From contig CANHKE010000022.1 in assembly GCA_947461155.1 (NCBI GenBank), forward strand, positions 1 through 9,773: a stretch of DNA of 9,773 nt. The letters are read 5' to 3'. The position numbers were made by a program, and so were the translations under genes. Positions 1-6,651 of this stretch are shown piece after piece; positions within the stretch are counted from its first letter, which is position 1, and each line of letters opens with the position of its first letter. Source of the DNA: Cytophagaceae bacterium. Its GTDB lineage: Bacteria; Bacteroidota; Bacteroidia; Cytophagales; Spirosomataceae. Under the pieces are notes generated by a model that was given only the letters and a program-made list of their open reading frames with translations, ran no database searches and was not told the origin of the DNA.

Positions 1-569
1 AGCAATTGATCTACGCAGAAGGCGATGTGCCTTCTCGCCTATTCTATTTAGTTAAAGGGAAAGTGAAAACCTACCATACAAACCGTGAAGGCAAGTATTT
101 CATTACGTCTTTCGTTAAACCTGGGGAGTTTTTTGGCTATGTAGATCTGTTGGAAAATCAAATCTACCGGGAATCAGCCGAATCCCTCGAAGATGCAACA
201 ATCCTAAGCATTTATGCCCAGGATTTCATGTCAAAAATGGCGGAAAACATTCACGTTGAAATCTATTTTCGTAAAGCTTTGACAAACTACTTATTGAAAA
301 ATGAGTCCATACTTTTCTCCATGGCCTATCAATCCCTCCGCAAGCGCGTGGCTCAGGCATTAGTCGAATTAGTCAAAACCTATGGTAGCAATGTAGCCGG
401 TCCGGTCACGATGAAATTATCTCGGGAAGATTTGGCATCGCGCGTAGGTACAGCCACCGAATCCGTCATCCGCACGCTAAGTGATTTCAAAAAAGAGGGA
501 TTAATCGAAGTCAAAGGATCTGAATTAACCATTCTAGAAGCGGAAAAATTAGCCAATCTGAAATACTAA
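1..569 (+). CDS. Crp/Fnr-family transcriptional regulator, 5' end outside window
   Basis: This is the C-terminal part of a Crp/Fnr-type DNA-binding regulator. The frame is open from base 3 with no stop, and the first visible start-like codon (TTG at base 6) falls inside the cyclic-nucleotide-binding fold, so the true start lies upstream of the window. Counting from that TTG, residues 1-75 resemble the beta-barrel effector domain (YAEGD, then GEFFGYVDLLE), residues 80-125 are the dimerisation helix, and residues 135-170 form a winged helix-turn-helix with recognition helix TESVIRTLSDF. E152 and R156 occupy the places of the E..R pair that Crp and Fnr use to read their half-sites. The visible part has no cysteine, so Fnr-type Fe-S oxygen sensing is unlikely unless all ligands are N-terminal. 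The usual cAMP-contacting RS pair is not evident, so the ligand is unknown. An N-terminal receiver domain cannot be excluded. It converges on the cco cluster, and its stop overlaps the stop of the SafE-like gene. The family call is firm; its role in cco control is inferred. Confidence 0.9.
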   Translation, partial: QLIYAEGDVPSRLFYLVKGKVKTYHTNREGKYFITSFVKPGEFFGYVDLLENQIYRESAESLEDATILSIYAQDFMSKMAENIHVEIYFRKALTNYLLKNESILFSMAYQSLRKRVAQALVELVKTYGSNVAGPVTMKLSREDLASRVGTATESVIRTLSDFKKEGLIEVKGSELTILEAEKLANLKY

Positions 570-1246
570 GGCTTCCAAGTTTCGGTGAATGGATGGCAAA
601 TGATGGGTGTAATTTGGGCATGCTGTAAATAAGCGGAATGCCCCACACCGATTCCATAGGCTCCTCGGAACAATAAGACGCTCACAACGATCCAACCAAG
701 CCATTTCAACCACGGTTTTCCATGGCCCAACCATTGGATACCCCAAACCGAAAAGCGCAATGCGGGTAAGGTAGCTAGTCCAAAACTGATCATACTCAAG
801 GCTCCCAGCCAAGGACTCGGTTGGATCAACGCGATACTTAAACCGCCCAATACAAGCCCACAGGGTAATAATCCATTGCTCATTCCGAGAAAGAAATAGC
901 CAATGGGTCCTAGCTTTGCACCGATTTGATGTAAAAAACGGCCCACATACCGATGGAGAAATTGAATGGCATTATCCCCTATTTTGCGCGTTAAAATTAG
1001 CGCAATCAAGATCCCAGCGATGACGTAATAGGCTTGCCACCACGCTGGGAATAACCAAATAGACCCGAGTCCCGATACAGCGAATCCCAAAATGCCATAC
1101 ATGAAAATCCGACCAAAGGCATATAAGCCCATCCGCGTTGTAGCTGTCCCACGCGCATGAATTTGTTGGTATATCGGGCCGCACATGATTGCGCAATGCC
1201 AACTACCCGCGAGACCAATCAAGAAAGCATAATACCAAGTACCCAT
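566..1246 (-). CDS. SafE/UreH-like membrane protein at the end of the cco cluster
   Basis: A 226-residue polytopic membrane protein of the TauE/SafE (UreH/DsbD-like transmembrane) family. About six hydrophobic segments are visible. The first carries the signature GLAGSWHCAIMCGP, with H17, C18, M21 and C22. The middle of the protein has NGLLPCGLV, with C129. These Cys/His/Met patterns in membrane helices are typical of this group and suit metal or thiol handling. Members are often annotated as sulfite exporters, but next to cbb3 genes a role in copper supply or oxidase maturation is more plausible; this is inference from context. The ATG at 1246 lies 3 bp after the ccoH stop, which fits translation coupled to ccoH. 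It is the last gene of the minus-strand cluster. Its TAG overlaps the TAA of the convergent Crp/Fnr gene, with no terminator between them. A CH pair near the C-terminus (C217, H218) could be a further ligand. Confidence 0.85.
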   Translation of the reverse strand: MGTWYYAFLIGLAGSWHCAIMCGPIYQQIHARGTATTRMGLYAFGRIFMYGILGFAVSGLGSIWLFPAWWQAYYVIAGILIALILTRKIGDNAIQFLHRYVGRFLHQIGAKLGPIGYFFLGMSNGLLPCGLVLGGLSIALIQPSPWLGALSMISFGLATLPALRFSVWGIQWLGHGKPWLKWLGWIVVSVLLFRGAYGIGVGHSAYLQHAQITPIICHPFTETWKP

Positions 1247-1249
1247 ACG

Positions 1250-1705
1250 TTAGTCGATCATCAAGCGTTTCTCCTGCAAATAGTCGTGTCCGCGCACGCG
1301 CCACGTGATCGAATATTTCCAAGGACCTTTGCTTAAAAAGCCGCTTGGAATGGTCCAGGCCTCGCCATCCTTGGTTTGCCATGCGATTTTTTTATCCTGC
1401 TTGGAATTTGATGGTCTGAAAAATTGCAGATTAGCAGCTTGAATTCCTTGTGGTAATCGAACAAGAATAAATGTATTTTCGGCCAATAATTGAACATGTA
1501 GCGTATCAGATGTCGGAATGACTTGATTTTTCAGGTCAATTTTCTGCTGGAATTTTTGACCATCTTCATAGTAATTATCGCCCACCAATTCAATGACCTG
1601 ATGCGTCATGTTGATGTAAAAATAGGCCATAAATGCGCCAAAAAGCACAAATGTCAGGATGATACCGTGGCCCCAATGGAAGCCTTTTGCCTTTGAATTA
1701 TTCAT
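1250..1705 (-). CDS. ccoH: CcoH/FixH-family cbb3 oxidase assembly protein
   Basis: A 151-residue protein with one N-terminal transmembrane helix (about residues 12-31) and a periplasmic domain, the usual layout of CcoH/FixH. The stretch NYYEDGQKFQQKIDLKNQ just after the helix is the family's most recognisable segment. The rest is predicted beta-rich and ends in a lysine/arginine-containing tail. In studied bacteria CcoH binds assembly intermediates of the oxidase and stabilises the complex. The ATG at 1705 overlaps the 3' end of ccoG by 8 bp (ATGAATAA arrangement), so translation is probably coupled to ccoG. The safE-like gene follows after 3 bp. Family assignment rests on the short motif, the topology and the position, so it is good but less certain than for the heme- or metal-binding subunits. 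Confidence 0.85.
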   Translation of the reverse strand: MNNSKAKGFHWGHGIILTFVLFGAFMAYFYINMTHQVIELVGDNYYEDGQKFQQKIDLKNQVIPTSDTLHVQLLAENTFILVRLPQGIQAANLQFFRPSNSKQDKKIAWQTKDGEAWTIPSGFLSKGPWKYSITWRVRGHDYLQEKRLMID

Positions 1706-3092
1706 CTGGTTGGATAAAACTCGTTTTTAAATGTTCTTCTTTTCCTTCGTTACTGATAATCTTTACATAGACTTTTTCGCCTTGTTTCCAGGTTCCACTA
1801 CGTGCCTGGATAAAAAATTCACCTTTGGCCATTTCACCTGGCGGAACTTGTTGGATTCGATTCCCCACCCAATTGAGTTTGAGTGGCGCATCCACCGAAA
1901 CCTGGAATTCCTGCGATTTCATCGATTTATTTAAAATACGCAATTGGTATAAATTGCCCACAATGTGTGTTTTTTCGTCGTATTGATAGGTCATACCGGG
2001 TGTGCGCAGCAAGGTTGATTCCCATTTTCGTCGGGTGACCAGCATGAAAACGAGTATGCCTGCGATTAAAACGAGCACCGACGAATAAGCCGCAATGCGT
2101 TTGGTGAACTTGAGTTTTGTTCCAGAATTCACACCGTTTAGCGAATCGTATCGAATTAATCCTTGCGGCTTATGCACTTTGTCCATCACCTCATCGCAGG
2201 CATCGATGCAGGCGGTACAACCGATGCATTCCAATTGATTACTTCCATTTCGGATATCAATGCCCGTTGGGCAAACCCGCACACACCAATGGCAGTCGAT
2301 GCAATCTCCTTTTTCCTCTGTTTTAGTCGATTTACCTCTTGGTTCACCCCGTTTGTGGTCATATTGAACCAGAATCGAATTATTATCCAATAATACGCCT
2401 TGCAATCGGCCATAGGGACAAACCACAATACAAACCATTTCCCGGAAGCGAGCGAAAACGAAATAAAACACCCCAGTGAAAATGAACATGGCAGCTAAAC
2501 CTTTGATGTGGTCCGCCGGATTTTCGTTGACCATTTTTAACCAATCCGTTTTGCCGATGATGTACATCAAAAAGGTATTGGAAATAGCAAAAGCCAATAT
2601 AAAAAAGAGTGTGTGTTTGCTACCCTTTTTAATGATTTTCTCATTCGTCCATGGACTTTCGTTCAATCGCCGCTGTGCTTTATCATCTCCTTCAATCCAA
2701 TATTCAATTTTACGAAAAAGCATTTCCATAAAGATGGTTTGTGGGCAGGCCCAGCCGCACCAGATTCGACCAAACAAGACGGTGAACAAACTGATAAATA
2801 TGAGGAAACAAACGAGTCCTAATGCGACTAAATGAAAATCTTGTGGGAAAAAAGGGACGCCCCAAAAGATGAATTTGCGTTCCAGTACATTAAACAAGAA
2901 TATCGGTTGGCCATTGACCGCTACCCAAGGTAAGCCAAACAACAAGGTCAAAAGTAAGTACGAAAAATACGTTCTCAGCTTGTATAACTTGCCTATAATC
3001 CTACCAGGATAGATCCAAAGACGTTTGCCGTCTTTGGACTGATTGTAGAGATGATTCCGAAAATCATCGTTATCTAAATTGATTTGTGACAT
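1698..3092 (-). CDS. ccoG: CcoG (FixG/RdxA), 4Fe-4S cbb3 oxidase assembly protein
   Basis: A 464-residue membrane protein with two ferredoxin-type iron-sulfur motifs. Hydrophobic segments lie at about 40-60, 85-108, 160-180, 200-216 and 333-352. CGWACPQ (C112, C116) and CPYGR (C221, C225) are the NapH/FixG-type membrane-side cysteine motifs. C264, C267, C270, C274 and C289, C292, C295, C299 make two classic CxxCxxCxxxC clusters. Residues 360-464 form the C-terminal immunoglobulin-like FixG domain. In studied systems CcoG reduces Cu(II) to Cu(I) for CcoI and the assembly route. The ATG at 3092 is the only reasonable start, because the conserved GKRLWIYP segment begins about 20 residues later. 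Notably, an intrinsic terminator hairpin and its T tract end directly at this ATG, so ccoG is either expressed at reduced level by read-through or from its own promoter. Its 3' end overlaps ccoH by 8 bp. Confidence 0.95.
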   Translation of the reverse strand: MSQINLDNDDFRNHLYNQSKDGKRLWIYPGRIIGKLYKLRTYFSYLLLTLLFGLPWVAVNGQPIFLFNVLERKFIFWGVPFFPQDFHLVALGLVCFLIFISLFTVLFGRIWCGWACPQTIFMEMLFRKIEYWIEGDDKAQRRLNESPWTNEKIIKKGSKHTLFFILAFAISNTFLMYIIGKTDWLKMVNENPADHIKGLAAMFIFTGVFYFVFARFREMVCIVVCPYGRLQGVLLDNNSILVQYDHKRGEPRGKSTKTEEKGDCIDCHWCVRVCPTGIDIRNGSNQLECIGCTACIDACDEVMDKVHKPQGLIRYDSLNGVNSGTKLKFTKRIAAYSSVLVLIAGILVFMLVTRRKWESTLLRTPGMTYQYDEKTHIVGNLYQLRILNKSMKSQEFQVSVDAPLKLNWVGNRIQQVPPGEMAKGEFFIQARSGTWKQGEKVYVKIISNEGKEEHLKTSFIQPDE

Positions 3093-3123
3093 AAAAAATA
3101 AGGTCCGATTGCCTCGGACCTTA
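3093..3123 (-). terminator. Intrinsic terminator or attenuator between the DUF2892 gene and ccoG
   Basis: On the minus strand there is a perfect 10-bp inverted repeat, TAAGGTCCGA (3123-3114) and TCGGACCTTA (3108-3099), around a 5-nt loop. It is followed at once by six T residues (3098-3093). This is the classic Rho-independent layout. It begins 9 bp after the DUF2892 stop codon, and the T tract abuts the ccoG ATG at 3092. Partial termination would lower ccoG-ccoH-safE expression relative to the oxidase subunits. The hairpin could also hinder ribosome access to ccoG. The structure is plain in the sequence; its efficiency and role are inference. Confidence 0.85.
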
Positions 3124-3132
3124 GGGGATTAA

Positions 3133-3345
3133 TTATAAAGGAGGTTCTTCCCTGACAGTGCTTTTATGAAGCATTTTATAGAGTGGGCAAATGCGGACAA
3201 AACCTGTGACCGCAATGATGACTGAAACCACATAAGTTGCTAGCGCTAAATCCGCTGGGATTATTTTGGCATAAGCTAAAATTGATAAGGTAACACCCAC
3301 GGAGATTCGGACGATTTGGTCCATTTTACCAACATTCTTTCTCAT
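3133..3345 (-). CDS. DUF2892 (YgaP-like transmembrane) small membrane protein
   Basis: A 70-residue protein with the layout of the DUF2892 family: a short basic start (MRKNVGKMDQIVR), the ISVGV turn into a first transmembrane helix (about 15-25), a second helix (about 33-50), and the family-typical CPLYKML ending (C53). The biochemical function of stand-alone DUF2892 proteins is unknown; in YgaP the same fold anchors a rhodanese domain. Here it sits between ccoP and ccoG in the same orientation, 18 bp after the ccoP stop, so it is very likely co-transcribed with the oxidase subunits. A terminator follows immediately. This placement suggests an accessory role in the oxidase or its assembly, but no residue in the protein proves it. 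Confidence 0.85.
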   Translation of the reverse strand: MRKNVGKMDQIVRISVGVTLSILAYAKIIPADLALATYVVSVIIAVTGFVRICPLYKMLHKSTVREEPPL

Positions 3346-3363
3346 AATAGTAATTTTTAAGGT

Positions 3364-4101
3364 TTAGTGAACTTCTTCACCTTGGGGTTCCTTCGCTCCT
3401 GGTGGATTCGTTCCCTGCAAGGTTAATACGTAAGATGAGACCTGTTGGATTTGAATCGGATTTAACGTTTTTTCCCATGCGATCATGCCTTTTTCAGGAA
3501 TACCATGTGTAATGGTTTTGAACAGGTCTTTGATACCTCCTCCATGAATCCAGAATTTGTCCGTTAAGTTCGGTCCTACGCCTCCCTGGCCCTTATCTCC
3601 ATGACAAGCTACGCAATTTGTGGAATAAATAGTTGACCCAGATGTTAAATCTTTAGGCGCCGTGACAACCTGCACATTATTTTCGTTGACTGAATTCGCA
3701 AATTGCTTCATGTAGGCTTCACGTGCTTTTTCAGCCACCGCCACTTCCGTTTTATATTCGTTTTCCTGAAGATTATCCGATGAATATACATGGTAATAAA
3801 AACCATAAATGACACCAAAAAAGATTGTCAAATAGAACAAATACATAAACCAAGGGGGCGTCGGGTTATCTAATTCTTCAATCCCATCATAGGTATGTTC
3901 CATCATCAAATTCCGCTCCTCCTCCAAGGGCTTCAACCCTGTGAATTTCTGCCACCATGTTAAGGATTCTTCCTCGGATTGACTTGGGGATTTAACTAAT
4001 TTTTTCAACGCTGCATTCAGTTGCAGGGTTACAATCAAGATAACAACTCCCGTTAACAAGATTAAACTAACCAACCAAATTTCGATAAAATTGAATGTCA
4101 T
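3364..4101 (-). CDS. ccoP: CcoP, mono-heme cytochrome c subunit of cbb3 oxidase
   Basis: A 245-residue membrane-anchored cytochrome c that delivers electrons to the oxidase. The first transmembrane helix is at about 5-27. The FixP N-terminal signature is TYDGIEELDNPTPPWF (70-85), followed by a second helix at about 84-104. A single cytochrome c domain occupies roughly 152-230, with heme-binding CVACH (C163, C166, H167) and probable axial methionine M206. Proteobacterial CcoP usually carries two CxxCH motifs; this one has one and is correspondingly shorter, a form I believe is common in Bacteroidota. The linker at 110-150 is charged and probably periplasmic. The ATG at 4101 follows ccoQ by 18 bp with an A-rich, non-Shine-Dalgarno spacer. 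The gene is part of the ccoS-NO-Q-P block. Confidence 0.95.
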   Translation of the reverse strand: MTFNFIEIWLVSLILLTGVVILIVTLQLNAALKKLVKSPSQSEEESLTWWQKFTGLKPLEEERNLMMEHTYDGIEELDNPTPPWFMYLFYLTIFFGVIYGFYYHVYSSDNLQENEYKTEVAVAEKAREAYMKQFANSVNENNVQVVTAPKDLTSGSTIYSTNCVACHGDKGQGGVGPNLTDKFWIHGGGIKDLFKTITHGIPEKGMIAWEKTLNPIQIQQVSSYVLTLQGTNPPGAKEPQGEEVH

Positions 4102-4119
4102 AATATGTTGTGTTTAATG

Positions 4120-4278
4120 TTATTTTTCAAAAGGTAATTGTTTCATGGCGTCGATGTGCTTACGGTCCATCAGGAACATATATAAGCCCACGGCCGTGAA
4201 AAAGACCATAAAAGTCACTAATGAAAATATCATGTAGGAGTCTGCTCCCGGAATAGTCGATATGAATTGCTTAAACAT
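4120..4278 (-). CDS. ccoQ: CcoQ-like small membrane subunit of cbb3 oxidase
   Basis: A 52-residue ORF starting MFKQFISTIPGADSYM and ending KQLPFEK, which I read directly from the reverse strand because it is shorter than 60 codons. It contains one transmembrane helix (about 16-36) followed by a cytoplasmic basic stretch (MDRKHIDAM). Size, topology and position between the CcoO and CcoP coding regions are those of CcoQ/FixQ, which stabilises the complex and its interaction with CcoP. It starts 4 bp after the ccoNO stop and ends 18 bp before the ccoP start, consistent with coupled expression. CcoQ sequences are poorly conserved, so the name rests mainly on context and topology. Confidence 0.85.
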   Translation of the reverse strand: MFKQFISTIPGADSYMIFSLVTFMVFFTAVGLYMFLMDRKHIDAMKQLPFEK

Positions 4279-4282
4279 AGCC

Positions 4283-6406
4283 TTATTTTTTAGAGATGTC
4301 TGTTCCTAATCGTTGTAAATATGCGATCAACGCAATGATCTCTTTGTCGGCAGAAACCTTGATTTTTTCCGCTGCCAAACGTCCCTGAATCACTTTTGAT
4401 TGCGCATTCAAATCAGCTACGGCATGGGCGATTTCCGTATCTGTATACGGCACACCCAATTGCTTCATCGCTTTTAATTTGTCCTGCGTTTGTGTCGTGT
4501 TCAACGACTGCGTATATAACCAATCGTAGGCTGGCATAATCGAACCTGGCGACATGGATTGCGGCTCCCGCATGTGGTGATAATGCCACGAATCCGGATA
4601 CTTGCCACCTTCACGATGCAAATCGGGTCCTGTCCGTTTCGATCCCCATAGGAACGGATGATCGTATACGAATTCTCCTGATTTGGAGAATTCTCCATAA
4701 CGTTCCGTTTCACTACGGAATGGGCGCACGAGTTGCGAGTGGCAACCCACACAGCCTTCACGGATGTAAATATCACGTCCTTCTAATTCCAATGACGTAT
4801 ATGGCTTTACAGCTTCAATCGTGGGTACATTTGATTTGACCATGAACGTGGGGATGAGTTCCACCAAAGAACCAACGAGAATCATAATCAATGATGCGAC
4901 TAATAATTGAATGGGTTTACGCTCGATCCAGCGGTGCCAATGTTCGCCTTTTTCAGCTTCTTCCGTTACCGCTAATGGTGCCGCTTCAGCCGCTTCATTA
5001 GCTAATAATGTTCCCTGCGCCATTGTTTTAAACAAGTTGTACGCCATGATAATCGCCCCAGTCAAATACAAGGTTCCACCGACGGCACGCATCATATGCA
5101 TAGGTAGTAACTGTAAAGTCGTATCTAAAAAGTTGCCATATTGCAAGGTCCCCTCTGCCGTAAACTGCTTCCACATCATCCCTTGCGTAAATCCAGAGAT
5201 GTACATGGGAATGGCGTACAATGCAATCCCAATTGTGCCAATCCAGAAGTGTATTTTGACTAATTTTTCGGAATATAAAGTCGTTTGGAAAATTCGAGGA
5301 ACTAACCAGTACAACATCGCAAACGTCAAAAATCCATTCCATCCCAAAGCGCCTACATGCACGTGTGCTACAATCCAATCGGTAAAATGCGCAATTGCAT
5401 TAATGTTTTTCAAACTCAACATCGGGCCCTCAAATGTGGCCATTCCGTAGCAGGTAATACCCACCACCATGAATTTAAGAATCGTATTCTCGCGCACTTG
5501 ATCCCAAGCGCCACGCAAGGTCAATAATCCATTGATCATACCGCCCCACGATGGAGCAATCAACATAATGGAGAATACAACACCTAAGGATTGTGCCCAA
5601 TCTGGTAAACTTGAATATAATAAATGGTGCGGACCCGCCCAGATGTAAATGAAAATTAAGGCCCAAAAGTGCAGAATCGATAAACGATACGAATACACCG
5701 GGCGATTCGCCATCTTAGGTAAGAAGTAATACATCAAACCCAAGAATGGTGTCGTTAAGAAAAATGCGACCGCATTGTGGCCATACCACCATTGAACCAA
5801 CGCATCTTGTACACCTGCATATACATAATATGACTTGAATAATGAAATGGGCAATTGCATCGAGTTGGTCAAATGCAATACGGCAACTGTAATAAATGTC
5901 GCGATGTAGAACCAAATGGCTACATATAAATGGCGCTCACGTCTTTTAAAAATTGTACCAAACATGTTGACACCAAACGCCACCCAAACTAAGGTAATCG
6001 CAATGTCAATTGGCCATTCTAATTCTGCATATTCATGCGAGGTTGTAATGCCTAATGGAAGCGTAATGGCCGCAGAAACGATGATTAATTGCCAGCCCCA
6101 GAAATGGAAATTGGACAAAATATCGCTAAACATACGCGCCTTTAACAAGCGTTGCAAGGAATAGTAAACACCGGCAAAAATGGCATTGCCCACAAATGCG
6201 AAGATCACAGCATTCGTATGAAGTGGACGAATACGACCAAAGGTTCCATATTGCGTAATATTCGCCATCGGTTCGAAAAGTTGGGTCGCGATGATTACGC
6301 CCACCAGCATGCCTACTACACCCCAGATAATGGTCGCAATAGCGAAGTTTCGAACAATCGTATTGTCATAAGCGAATTGCTCTAATGTGGTAGATTTTGT
6401 GCTCAT
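4283..6406 (-). CDS. ccoNO: CcoNO fusion: cbb3 oxidase subunits I and II in one protein
   Basis: A 707-residue fusion of the catalytic subunit CcoN and the mono-heme cytochrome subunit CcoO. It reduces O2 to water at a heme b3-CuB centre in the inner membrane. The CcoN part (about 1-465, roughly 12 helices) has H63 and H350 as probable low-spin heme b ligands, H348 as the probable heme b3 ligand (AHVHVGALGW), H210 with H260/H261 as CuB ligands (WYGHNAV, AGPHH), and Y254 six residues before H260, matching the tyrosine cross-linked to a CuB histidine in characterised cbb3 enzymes. An acidic linker (about 470-495) leads to the CcoO anchor helix (500-520) and a cytochrome c domain with CVGCH (C552, C555, H556) and probable axial M624 (GSIMPAYDW). 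All key residues are present. Fusion is an established variant in Bacteroidota. The ATG at 6406 overlaps the ccoS stop in an ATGA junction. Confidence 0.97.
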   Translation of the reverse strand: MSTKSTTLEQFAYDNTIVRNFAIATIIWGVVGMLVGVIIATQLFEPMANITQYGTFGRIRPLHTNAVIFAFVGNAIFAGVYYSLQRLLKARMFSDILSNFHFWGWQLIIVSAAITLPLGITTSHEYAELEWPIDIAITLVWVAFGVNMFGTIFKRRERHLYVAIWFYIATFITVAVLHLTNSMQLPISLFKSYYVYAGVQDALVQWWYGHNAVAFFLTTPFLGLMYYFLPKMANRPVYSYRLSILHFWALIFIYIWAGPHHLLYSSLPDWAQSLGVVFSIMLIAPSWGGMINGLLTLRGAWDQVRENTILKFMVVGITCYGMATFEGPMLSLKNINAIAHFTDWIVAHVHVGALGWNGFLTFAMLYWLVPRIFQTTLYSEKLVKIHFWIGTIGIALYAIPMYISGFTQGMMWKQFTAEGTLQYGNFLDTTLQLLPMHMMRAVGGTLYLTGAIIMAYNLFKTMAQGTLLANEAAEAAPLAVTEEAEKGEHWHRWIERKPIQLLVASLIMILVGSLVELIPTFMVKSNVPTIEAVKPYTSLELEGRDIYIREGCVGCHSQLVRPFRSETERYGEFSKSGEFVYDHPFLWGSKRTGPDLHREGGKYPDSWHYHHMREPQSMSPGSIMPAYDWLYTQSLNTTQTQDKLKAMKQLGVPYTDTEIAHAVADLNAQSKVIQGRLAAEKIKVSADKEIIALIAYLQRLGTDISKK

Positions 6407-6570
6407 AAAGGTTTATTTAATTTTGGGTAATCTATTTCTTCGGTAAGGATGCGCATGCCCGGTGTGATCAAATCCTCCTGTTGGCCACTTTTTATTGACC
6501 AAACAAACGCCATTAAAAAGCCAATAGCCATCAATAAACTCAATGCAATCATTACGTACATTATTTCCAT
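6403..6570 (-). CDS. ccoS: CcoS, small cbb3 oxidase maturation protein
   Basis: A 55-residue ORF, read directly from the reverse strand, beginning MEIMYVMIALSLLMAIGF. It has one N-terminal transmembrane helix (about 4-25), then SIKSGQQEDLITPGMRIL, which matches the usual CcoS tail (a GQ-D-L-TP-R pattern). CcoS is needed for insertion of the redox cofactors into the oxidase in studied bacteria. Its TGA overlaps the ATG of ccoNO by 4 bp (ATGA), so the two are almost certainly translationally coupled. Another frame over the same bases (from TTG 6595) is open longer but encodes no family-like protein, so this frame is preferred. It lies 81 bp after the ccoI stop, the largest gap between adjacent genes in the cluster. 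Confidence 0.92.
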   Translation of the reverse strand: MEIMYVMIALSLLMAIGFLMAFVWSIKSGQQEDLITPGMRILTEEIDYPKLNKPL

Positions 6571-6592
6571 GATTTCGGGCTTTTATTGGGTT

Positions 6593-6636
6593 CAAAATTC
6601 ATTTTTTTATCTTTTTTAAAACATGACATCGGTCAA
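6593..6636 (-). promoter_or_regulatory. Possible promoter and Fnr-like inverted repeat before ccoS
   Basis: In the 81-bp gap between ccoI and ccoS there is an inverted repeat, TGAC-N4-GTCA (6624-6635). Its full reading on the minus strand is TTGACCGATGTCAT, with the same 4-nt spacing as the Fnr/FixK box TTGAT-N4-ATCAA but changed bases. On the minus strand GAATTTTG (6600-6593) matches the Bacteroidota -7 element TAnnTTTG except at its first base. If that element is used, the start of transcription would be near 6588 and the repeat centre about 41 bp upstream, the usual activator position. A four-pair repeat in a gap of this size can easily arise by chance, so this is tentative. Confidence 0.35.
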
Positions 6637-6651
6637 CTTTGCGTGCTCTTT

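Noticed and set aside
2476..2835. 119-codon plus-strand ORF inside ccoG
   Set aside because: It is the antisense shadow of a strongly conserved gene; the cysteine motifs and codon pattern support only the minus strand.
4911..5450. 179-codon plus-strand ORF inside ccoNO
   Set aside because: It lies antisense to catalytic-subunit helices with invariant ligands on the other strand; its cysteine-rich translation looks like a shadow.
6413..6595. 60-codon minus-strand ORF starting with TTG over the ccoS region
   Set aside because: It is out of frame with ccoS, which has the family motif, a transmembrane helix and the ATGA junction with ccoNO. The longer frame has no recognisable protein character.
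6561..6602. 13-codon upstream ORF on the minus strand overlapping the ccoS start
   Set aside because: An ATG followed by 12 more codons and a TAA is expected often by chance in such A-rich DNA, and nothing else supports translation.
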